Source: Verrucomicrobiota bacterium
GTDB taxonomy: Bacteria > Verrucomicrobiota > Verrucomicrobiia > Verrucomicrobiales > Verrucomicrobiaceae
NCBI GenBank assembly: GCA_023428335.1
Contig: JAEYYS010000207.1
Span: forward strand, 1 to 5,631
Length of the DNA stretch: 5,631 bases
Reading direction: 5' to 3'
The position numbers were made by a program, and so were the translations under genes. Below, one piece after another: positions 1-5,212 of the stretch (its first letter is position 1; each line of letters opens with the position of its first letter). Under the pieces are notes generated by a model. It saw only the letters and a program-made list of their open reading frames with translations. It did not search any database and was not told the origin of the DNA.

Positions 1-395
1 GGTTGGAGGTGGCCAACGGGTTGCGCGCCGGCGGCTGCCGCGTGGTTTTTATCACCGGTGAGGCCGAGGAGGCGCGGGGGCAATTGGCACCGATTTCGGC
101 GGATTGGGAGGTCTGGCATCAACGCCCCCTGCCCGAGTTGGCCGGCTTGCTGGGCGGGTGCAGTGGTTTTTTGGGTCACGACAGCGGCATGTCGCATCTG
201 GCGGCGGCCTGCGGGCTGCCCTGCCTGCTGCTGTTTGGTCCCACCGATCCCGAGGTCTGGGCGCCGCCGCAGGCGGGGGTGCGTGTGCTGCGGGCCGCCG
301 ATGGCGATTTGGCGGCGCTTCCGGTGGACGAAGTTGCCCGGGCAGCCCGGCATTGGCTCGGGGAAATCGCGCCCGACGGCAAAGGCGTGTTGTGA
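1..395 (+). CDS. Glycosyltransferase family 9 (heptosyltransferase-like), C-terminal part
   Basis: The frame enters from the left edge, so only about the last 130 residues are present and the true start lies upstream. The visible part is the C-terminal nucleotide-sugar-binding half of a GT-B fold enzyme. Its diagnostic stretch, HDSGMSHLAAACGLP followed by LLLFGPTDPEVWAP (bases about 177-275), matches the family 9 pattern D-[ST]-G-x-x-H-L-A-A followed by F-G-P-T-D-P. Known GT9 members (WaaC, WaaF, WaaQ, RfaF) add heptose from ADP-heptose to the LPS inner core at the cytoplasmic face of the inner membrane. The donor and acceptor here cannot be read from this fragment. The stop is TGA at 393-395, 30 bases before the kinase start, on the same strand, so co-transcription is likely. 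A TTG at base 3 is in frame but is almost certainly an internal Leu codon. The family call is firm; exact heptosyltransferase activity is inferred. Confidence 0.88.
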   Translation, partial: LEVANGLRAGGCRVVFITGEAEEARGQLAPISADWEVWHQRPLPELAGLLGGCSGFLGHDSGMSHLAAACGLPCLLLFGPTDPEVWAPPQAGVRVLRAADGDLAALPVDEVARAARHWLGEIAPDGKGVL

Positions 396-425
396 CGGTC
401 GCGTGACGTGCTATGCGTCCGCTTC

Positions 426-1058
426 ATGGACGCTCCCGCCACTCCTCGTTTTCGCACCCTCCTCATCCTCGGCGCCCCCGGCAGCGGCAAGGGCACCCAG
501 GGCGTGGTTCTGGGCAAAATCCCGCGCTTCCACCACTTGGCCTGCGGCGACGTTTTTCGCTCGCTCGATACCCGCACCCCGCTCGGCCAGAAGTTCGTCG
601 AGTACTCGAGCCGCGGCGAGCTGGTGCCCGACGACGTCACCGTTCAGCTTTGGCGCGCCAACATCATGCAGCGGGTCGACAGCCACGCCTTCAAGCCGGA
701 GATCGACTTCCTCGTGCTCGACGGCATTCCGCGCAACGTTGAGCAGGCGAGGCACATGGAAGCGGACATCGAGGTGCTGAAGGTTTTCCATTTGTCATGC
801 CCCGACCGCACCGAGTTGGCCCGCCGCCTGCGCAAGCGCGCTCTCAAGGACAATCGCTTCGACGACGCCAGCGAGACGGTCATTCAGAACCGCTTCGCCA
901 CCTATGAGGCGGAGACCAAGCCGATCCTGGATTATTACTCCGGTGACCGCATCGTCGAGATCGATGCCAGCCAGTCGCCCGCCAAGGTGCTCTATGACAT
1001 CCTCGGCCACGTCATGCGCCTGGAGGCCTGGCAGCAGATCGAGAAGATGAATGCCTGA
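426..1058 (+). CDS. adk: Nucleoside monophosphate kinase, short-type adenylate kinase family
   Basis: This is a 210-residue P-loop kinase expected to catalyse NMP + ATP = NDP + ADP in the cytosol, most likely with AMP. The P-loop GAPGSGKGT is at residues 16-24. An NMP-binding segment ACGDVFR is at 39-45, GELVPDD at 64-70, and DGIPRNVEQ at 99-107, equivalent to the family DGFPRT..Q. The lid region KRALKDNRFDD (137-147) is short and lacks the inserted zinc or beta-hairpin LID of long bacterial Adk. The Gln at 107 favours AMP, because UMP/CMP kinases usually carry Asn nearby. However, the usual S-T-G-D is A-C-G-D, so base specificity is less certain than for a standard Adk. I chose ATG 426. A GTG at 408 is in frame and would add six residues (LCVRF type) with no ribosome-binding site. 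No clear Shine-Dalgarno is seen before 426 either. It lies between the GT9 gene and fmt in one direction. Confidence 0.85.
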   Translation: MDAPATPRFRTLLILGAPGSGKGTQGVVLGKIPRFHHLACGDVFRSLDTRTPLGQKFVEYSSRGELVPDDVTVQLWRANIMQRVDSHAFKPEIDFLVLDGIPRNVEQARHMEADIEVLKVFHLSCPDRTELARRLRKRALKDNRFDDASETVIQNRFATYEAETKPILDYYSGDRIVEIDASQSPAKVLYDILGHVMRLEAWQQIEKMNA

Positions 1059-1061
1059 GGT
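1057..1061 (+). promoter_or_regulatory. Probable ribosome-binding site of fmt
   Basis: GAGGT sits 11 bases before the ATG at 1073 and overlaps the TGA stop codon (1056-1058) of the kinase gene. The overlap suggests that translation of fmt is coupled to termination of the kinase. It is the best Shine-Dalgarno-like match seen before any start in this window; most other starts here have none. The spacing is slightly long, so the assignment is moderate. Confidence 0.5.
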
Positions 1062-1072
1062 CGCGTTCCTGC

Positions 1073-2002
1073 ATGCGTCTGCTTTTCATCGGCACCGGCG
1101 ACATCGGCCTGCCCAGCCTGGAGTGGCTCATCGCCACCCCCAAGCATGAATTGGTCGGTGTGGTCACCCAGCCCGACAAGCCGGCCGGTCGCCGGCTCGT
1201 GCTGACGCCGCCGCAGGTCAAGGTGCGTGCCCTGGCCGCCGGCCTGCCCGTGCTGCAGCCGCCGAAAATCCGCCATGCCGTCGAGGAGTTGCGCGCATTC
1301 GGTGCGGATGCCGCGATTGTTGCCGCCTACGGGCAATTGCTGTCGCCCGAGGTGCTGCGCGTACCGCGCCTGGGCTGCCTCAACCTGCATGCCTCGCTGC
1401 TGCCGCGTCATCGTGGCGCCTCGCCGATCCAGGCGGTGATCCGCGAGGGCGACGCCGAAACCGGCATGACGGTGATGTACATGGACGAGGGGCTCGACAC
1501 CGGCGACATCCTGCTCATGGAGCGCACGCCGGTGCTGGCCGATGACACTGGCGGCCGCCTGCACGACCGGCTCGCCGCGCTGGCACCGGTCGCTTTGGAG
1601 CGGGCGCTCGACCTGCTGGAAGCAGGCTCCGCCCCGCGTGTGCCGCAGGATGCGGCCCTGGCCACGCACTGTGGCAAGCTGCGGCGCGAGGACGGCCGGC
1701 TCGACTGGTCGCGATCCGCGGTCGAACTGGAGCGCCTGGTGCGCGCCTACGACCCCTGGCCGGGCACCTTCACCCGGCTTGCGAACGGTGCGGCCTTGAA
1801 AGTCCATCGCGCCAGCGTGACGCCGGTTGCCGGAGCGACGGTGGCGCCGGGCGAGGTGCTGGTGGCCGATGCGAAAGCCGGTTTGATCGTCCAGTGCGGC
1901 GACGGCTGGCTGCGGCTGGACGAGGTGCAGGCCGAGGGCGGCCGCCGTTTGCCGGCGGCCGAGTTCCTGCGCGGGCATGCGGTCAGCGCCCACCTGGGGT
2001 GA
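1073..2002 (+). CDS. fmt: Methionyl-tRNA formyltransferase
   Basis: This 309-residue enzyme transfers a formyl group from 10-formyltetrahydrofolate to the amino group of methionyl-initiator tRNA in the cytosol, preparing it for translation initiation. The N-terminal Rossmann-like formyltransferase domain starts with LLFIGTGDIGLPSLEWL. It includes the tRNA-contacting loop QPDKPAGRRLVLTPP (about 33-47) and the catalytic region NLHASLLPRHRGASPIQ (104-120). The catalytic Asn104, His106 and Asp142 (in GLDTGD) correspond to E. coli Asn106, His108 and Asp144. The C-terminal OB-like tRNA-binding domain begins near residue 205 with KLRREDGRLDWS and contains LERLVRAYDPWPGTF. The length is close to that of E. 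coli Fmt (315). The start ATG 1073 has GAGGT upstream and follows the kinase stop by 14 bases. Peptide deformylase (def), a common partner, is not adjacent. The gene ends 12 bases before the convergent Spx-like gene. Complete and apparently functional. Confidence 0.97.
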   Translation: MRLLFIGTGDIGLPSLEWLIATPKHELVGVVTQPDKPAGRRLVLTPPQVKVRALAAGLPVLQPPKIRHAVEELRAFGADAAIVAAYGQLLSPEVLRVPRLGCLNLHASLLPRHRGASPIQAVIREGDAETGMTVMYMDEGLDTGDILLMERTPVLADDTGGRLHDRLAALAPVALERALDLLEAGSAPRVPQDAALATHCGKLRREDGRLDWSRSAVELERLVRAYDPWPGTFTRLANGAALKVHRASVTPVAGATVAPGEVLVADAKAGLIVQCGDGWLRLDEVQAEGGRRLPAAEFLRGHAVSAHLG

Positions 2003-2014
2003 TCCGTTGCCGCC

Positions 2015-2386
2015 TCAGGTCAGCGCGGTGCTCCAGGCAGCTTCCTTGAAGCCGACGAGAGTCAAACGGCGCTGCGGATCCTGGGCGAAGGGGCGCTTGA
2101 TCAGGTTGCCGTTGCCGGCAAGCAGGCCCAGGGCCTCGGCGGTGCTCATCGACGGCAGGCGATCCTTGAGTCCGAGGGCGCGGTAGTCCTGGCCGGAGGT
2201 GTTGAAGAGCGCGCGCAGGTCGCCGCCGAGATCGTCGAGCGCGCGGCGCAGCGCGTCGAGCGAGGGCGGCTGCTCGCGGATCGGGTGTTCCTCGAAGGCG
2301 ATGCCCTGCGTGCGCAGCCATTGGACGGCGGCACGACAGGTCGAGCAGTTGCGGTAGGTGTGCAGGGTCAGCATGGCGGGTGGCAT
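2015..2386 (-). CDS. ArsC/Spx/MgsR-family thioredoxin-fold protein
   Basis: This is a 123-residue cytosolic protein of the arsenate reductase ArsC-like / Spx family. The N terminus gives LTLHTYRNCSTCR with a CxxC pair at Cys14 and Cys17, the position of the catalytic Cys in ArsC and of the redox switch in Bacillus Spx. Family signatures follow: FEEHPIREQPPS (31-42), FNTSGQDYRALGLKDRL (61-77), the LIKRPF motif (95-100) and a closing VGFKEAAW (111-118). Family members act either as glutathione- or thioredoxin-dependent reductases or as RNA-polymerase-binding regulators, and sequence alone does not decide. No other arsenic genes lie nearby, which weakens an arsenate-resistance role. The ATG at 2386 overlaps the stop of the upstream gene by one base (TGATG), pointing to translational coupling. 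An ATG at 2374 (119 residues, starting MLTLHTY) is an equally plausible start. It is the last gene of the leftward string and faces fmt. Confidence 0.85.
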   Translation of the reverse strand: MPPAMLTLHTYRNCSTCRAAVQWLRTQGIAFEEHPIREQPPSLDALRRALDDLGGDLRALFNTSGQDYRALGLKDRLPSMSTAEALGLLAGNGNLIKRPFAQDPQRRLTLVGFKEAAWSTALT

Positions 2387-2733
2387 CACCAGGTCTGGGC
2401 GCCGGCACCGGCGAGCTCATGGGTTTCGGCCTCCTCCTCGTCGGTTTCGAGCGGGGCGAAGCGTTCCGAGCGGAAGCCGAGCTCCTGCTTGACGCTGGAG
2501 TGCGGGTCGTCGGGATTCTGCAGTTCTTCGAGCAGGAGCAGCAGGTCGAAGTCGGCGCCGGTCAGGCGGATTTCGGCGTCATCCGTGACCGAGAACACCG
2601 GGTTGGAGCGACCCGCGCGCACGGCGCGCACGGTGTAGGTGCGGTCCTTGCGCGGCAGGGCGCGGTAGAGGTCGTAGACCCAGGGATCGAAGCGGTCGTC
2701 GATGCAGACGACCTTCTGGCCGGTTTGGAACAT
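2386..2733 (-). CDS. Conserved-looking hypothetical protein, 115 aa, VVCIDD motif
   Basis: I do not recognise a characterised function. The 115-residue product starts MFQTGQKVVCIDDRFDPWV and continues with a basic YRALPRKDRTYTVRAVRAG segment (23-41). It then has EIRLTG (54-59), a leucine-rich stretch FDLLLLLEELQ (62-72) and ELGFRSERFAPLE (84-96). The tail is acidic (ETDEEEAETHE, 96-106). The arrangement of a short G-x-K-V-V-C-I-D-D opening, a Y-T-V-R strand and a terminal G-F-R-x-x-R-F-x-P-L resembles small SH3/KOW-like proteins that recur in bacterial and phage genomes; this is pattern memory, not a search. There is no signal peptide or membrane segment, so it is probably cytosolic. The ATG at 2733 lies 10 bases after the hydrolase stop. 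Extending the frame upstream would overlap the hydrolase and look unlike coding sequence. The stop overlaps the start of the Spx-like gene by one base, so the two are likely co-translated. Confidence 0.75.
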   Translation of the reverse strand: MFQTGQKVVCIDDRFDPWVYDLYRALPRKDRTYTVRAVRAGRSNPVFSVTDDAEIRLTGADFDLLLLLEELQNPDDPHSSVKQELGFRSERFAPLETDEEEAETHELAGAGAQTW

Positions 2734-2743
2734 GGGGGAAGAT

Positions 2744-4375
2744 TCAGGGGGTGGGGGATTCGCGCAAGTGCTGGTGCAGGCGGCGCAGGACTTCGGCGAC
2801 GACGTCCGGCTTTTCCGCGCAGCCGTGCCAGTGGGGCACGACGAGCTCGCTGCCGGTGTCGAGATGGGCGCTGCGGTAGGGCACGACGAGATCGCTGCTC
2901 TCCTCCAGCGTGCGGCCGTTGGCGTGACCGATGATCGAATGGTGGGGCACCGGGATTGGCTTGGTGTTGAGCGCGTCGAGGTAGGGATGCTTGGGCGAAA
3001 GCGAGGACAGGCTGAGGAAGGCGAAGGGCCCCCAGTCTTCAATCTGCGGCTGCAGGGCATCGGTGTTGCCGGCGAAAAGATCCTTGGCCAGTATCAGGGA
3101 GTCAACCGGCAGGCGCACGAAGCGGGCGAGGCGCAGGGCAAAACCCTTGTCGGCCAGCTCACTGCCGCGGTGTGGCACGGTGATGAAGACGAGGCGTGCC
3201 ACCTCGGGCCGGCGCTCGAAGATCAGGCTGCGGGTCAGGCGTTCGCGGGCGCCCTGTGACAGGCGCATGGCCTCCGGCGGCTTGCGGAAGTGCGCGTCCC
3301 AGAAGTCGGTGCCGCTGTCGACCGCCTGCATGCGGCTGAGCAGACCGCCCATGCTGTGGCCGACGAGGACCATGCGGTTCAGGGCCGCCGACTGCGCCTG
3401 CGGATCGAGACGACTGCGGGCTTCGGCGAGCGAGTCGCGCAGGCGCAGCGAGGTGGCGGGCACGGACATGCCGGTCGGGTAGAGGAAGTACCAGGGCTGG
3501 TAGCGCGCGCGCAGGACGGGATCGGCGTAGATGGCGTTGATGCAGGGGTACCAGATGTGCGGGTCCGACATCAGCCCGTGCACAAAGACCACGGGAATGC
3601 GCTGCGGGTCGTACGGGTCGAGCTGGTAGATCCGGCTGTCGGCGAGGGTCTTCTCCGGGTAGAACAGGCCGACCAGCGAGAACTTTTTCAGGAAACCGTC
3701 GTCGAGGGCAAGGGCCTTGGCCGCGGTGTAGTTGGCGGCGAGCGGCCAGTCGCGGCCGGCCACACGACGGCGCGGCTGTTGCAGCGGGTTGACCAGGCGC
3801 AGGTGCACCTCGCGCGGCTGACCGGGGAGCAATGGGCCAAACTCCAGCAGGGCGGTGAGGGCGAGGTGGGCGCCGTTGGGGGGCAGCAGCGGATGGGCGT
3901 CGGGATCGTCGAGTTGGCCGACCACCGGCACACCGAGGCCCTCGACGACAATCTCCTCCGCACGGCCCGGGCGGACCTCGGCGGCGAGGCGCAGGTTGGC
4001 GAGTTCGGGGGCGGCCACGGGTTCGGCGTGGTTGTCGCTGGTGAAGCGGACCCGGTAGGCGCGCTCGCCGGCGTGGAAGAGGGCGCCGTCGCGCCACTGG
4101 TAGGGGGCCTGGGCGCGATTCCAGGTGCGCAACAGGCCGGCCAGAGCCTCCTCGTAGGCGGTTTCGGCGCGGGAGCGCCGGGCGCGGTTAGGGGCGTCGA
4201 GATCGCTCCAGGCGGCGGCCGCGGCGTCAAGGCGGGCGCCCAGGCCGTCTTTGACCGAGTCGCTGAAGCGCCACTGCAGCAATGGGCGGGTGCGTGGGCT
4301 TTTCGGCGGGGCCAGGCAGCCGGCCAGGGCCAGGGCGAGCAGCAGCAGTGGCAGGCGGCGCAAAAAAAACGGCAT
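2744..4375 (-). CDS. Lipoprotein alpha/beta-hydrolase (lipase/esterase-like)
   Basis: This 543-residue protein is probably a membrane-anchored serine hydrolase facing the periplasm or the outer membrane. The N terminus MPFFLRRLPLLLLALALAGC is a lipoprotein signal with lipobox LAGC and Cys20 as the acylated residue. Leu at +2 is compatible with outer-membrane sorting. Residues 21 to about 255 match no domain I can name. An alpha/beta-hydrolase domain follows: the oxyanion strand PVVFVHGLMSDPHIW (261-275), nucleophile elbow VGHSMGG with Ser341 (338-344), FITVPHRGSELAD (398-409), a probable acid Asp495 in SSDLVVPYRSAHL, and a probable catalytic His517 in VVPHWHG. All triad elements appear present, so it should be active; the substrate is unknown. 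The ATG at 4375 directly precedes the signal peptide and lies 5 bases after the glycosyltransferase stop. The frame stays open upstream to beyond 4915, but that part overlaps the glycosyltransferase gene and is not coding. No Shine-Dalgarno is seen. Confidence 0.9.
   Translation of the reverse strand: MPFFLRRLPLLLLALALAGCLAPPKSPRTRPLLQWRFSDSVKDGLGARLDAAAAAWSDLDAPNRARRSRAETAYEEALAGLLRTWNRAQAPYQWRDGALFHAGERAYRVRFTSDNHAEPVAAPELANLRLAAEVRPGRAEEIVVEGLGVPVVGQLDDPDAHPLLPPNGAHLALTALLEFGPLLPGQPREVHLRLVNPLQQPRRRVAGRDWPLAANYTAAKALALDDGFLKKFSLVGLFYPEKTLADSRIYQLDPYDPQRIPVVFVHGLMSDPHIWYPCINAIYADPVLRARYQPWYFLYPTGMSVPATSLRLRDSLAEARSRLDPQAQSAALNRMVLVGHSMGGLLSRMQAVDSGTDFWDAHFRKPPEAMRLSQGARERLTRSLIFERRPEVARLVFITVPHRGSELADKGFALRLARFVRLPVDSLILAKDLFAGNTDALQPQIEDWGPFAFLSLSSLSPKHPYLDALNTKPIPVPHHSIIGHANGRTLEESSDLVVPYRSAHLDTGSELVVPHWHGCAEKPDVVAEVLRRLHQHLRESPTP
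4362..4369 (-). repeat. Eight-base homopolymer at the start of the lipoprotein gene
   Basis: Eight consecutive T on the coding (minus) strand span codons 3 to 5 of the hydrolase gene (Phe-Phe-Leu), directly after ATG-CCG. A gain or loss of one T would shift the reading frame at the fifth codon. The run is long for such a GC-rich background but may only reflect Phe codons in a signal peptide. Confidence 0.6.
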
Positions 4376-4380
4376 GCGTG

Positions 4381-5160
4381 TCAGGGCTGGCGGCGGGTCT
4401 GTTCGGCCTCGTACTTCCGGCTGTAGCGGACGAAGGCGAAGAAGGCCGTGGCCACGGCGATCCACAGGCCGGCGAACCCGTCGAGGAAGCCGCGGCGCAG
4501 CACGTAGGCACGGAAGAAGCGCCAGAGCGGCCGCAGCACCGTCGGCAGCAGCCGCCAGCGGGCCTGCTCCGCCTCCTGGCGGGCCAGGAAGACGTCGGCA
4601 AAGCCGTTGATCTTCGAGATGTAGTGGCTCATGTCCCGGAACGAGTAGTGATGCAGGTCGCCCTGCAGGCGCAGGGTTGGCTGCGCGCCGGCGGGCAGCA
4701 CCACCTTGTCGTGCTCGGGACTGCCGCCCCAGACCGAGCCTTCGCGGCGGAACAGCCGCAGCTTGCGGTCGGGATACCAGTCGCCATGGGTGATCCAGCG
4801 ACCGAGAAAGAAGACCTTGCGGGCCATGACGCCGCCGGCGTGCCGTTCGTGCTGGCCCTCGGCGAAGAAGGCCTGGATCGAGTGGCGCAGTTCGGGCGAC
4901 AGCTCCTCGTCGCAATCCAGCGCGAGCACCCAGGGGCGGGTGCAGAGGTTGAGGGCGACGTTTTTTTGGTCGCGATGGCCGAGCCAGTCCTGGTGCTGGA
5001 CCCGGGCGCCGAACTCGCGGGCGATGTCGAGGGTGGCATCGGTCGAACCGGAATCGACGACGACGATTTCCTCGGCGAGATCGGCGGCGCTGGCGAGGCA
5101 GCGGCGCAGGTTGGCCTGCTCGTTTTTCGAGATGATGCTGATGGAGAGCGGCAGGGGCAT
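4381..5160 (-). CDS. Family 2 glycosyltransferase, WaaE/KdtX-like (LPS core)
   Basis: This 259-residue GT-A glycosyltransferase resembles the WaaE/KdtX group, whose studied members add glucose to heptose I of the LPS inner core in the cytoplasm at the inner membrane. The opening LSISIISKNEQANL (5-18) and VVVDSGSTD (33-41) bind the nucleotide sugar, and LDCDEELSP (81-89) carries the metal-binding DxD-type acidic residues. GDWYPDRKLRLFRR (126-139), PEHDKV (148-153) and LHHYSFRDMSHYISKI (169-184) are typical of this subgroup. A hydrophobic, amphipathic C-terminal segment (about 226-245) probably contacts the membrane. I chose ATG 5160, which gives the usual short N terminus. A GTG at 5187 would add nine residues (RQARPET-type) with no better ribosome-binding site. 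The stop is 5 bases before the lipoprotein start. Donor and acceptor are inferred only; a GT9 heptosyltransferase-like gene lies on the other strand about 4 kb away. Confidence 0.9.
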   Translation of the reverse strand: MPLPLSISIISKNEQANLRRCLASAADLAEEIVVVDSGSTDATLDIAREFGARVQHQDWLGHRDQKNVALNLCTRPWVLALDCDEELSPELRHSIQAFFAEGQHERHAGGVMARKVFFLGRWITHGDWYPDRKLRLFRREGSVWGGSPEHDKVVLPAGAQPTLRLQGDLHHYSFRDMSHYISKINGFADVFLARQEAEQARWRLLPTVLRPLWRFFRAYVLRRGFLDGFAGLWIAVATAFFAFVRYSRKYEAEQTRRQP

Positions 5161-5212
5161 CGGCGTCTCGGGTCGGGCCTGCCGCACGGCCGGGGCCGCG
5201 CTGGCGGTCGCC

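Noticed and set aside
1939..1961. Perfect 9-base inverted repeat (CGGCCGCCG, 5-base loop) near the end of fmt
   Set aside because: It lies inside the conserved C-terminal coding region and is not followed by a T run on either strand. In such GC-rich sequence it is likely chance rather than a terminator.
992..1993. Long minus-strand open frame (333 codons) across fmt
   Set aside because: It is antisense to a well-supported fmt. The translation is rich in Arg, Gln, Gly and His with no family signature, as expected of a mirrored frame in GC-rich DNA.
2015..2386. Arsenate-resistance arsC
   Set aside because: The family fold and CxxC fit, but there is no arsR, arsB or acr3 nearby. The LIKRPF and VGFKEAAW motifs occur across the whole Spx/ArsC-like family, so a specific arsenate function is not supported.
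2734..3060. Upstream extension of the small VVCIDD protein
   Set aside because: It overlaps the hydrolase C terminus, including the probable catalytic His, in another frame. The added sequence is Ser/Pro/Arg-rich and looks non-coding, while the ATG at 2733 fits the gene spacing.
3290..4426. Long plus-strand open frame (378 codons) opposite the lipoprotein hydrolase
   Set aside because: It is antisense to a gene with a full catalytic triad. Its translation is low-complexity Gly/Val/Ala-rich and matches no family.
4376..4915. Extension of the hydrolase frame upstream of its signal peptide
   Set aside because: It overlaps the conserved glycosyltransferase reading frame, is Arg/Pro/Ala-rich, and would bury a textbook lipoprotein signal at residues 181-200.
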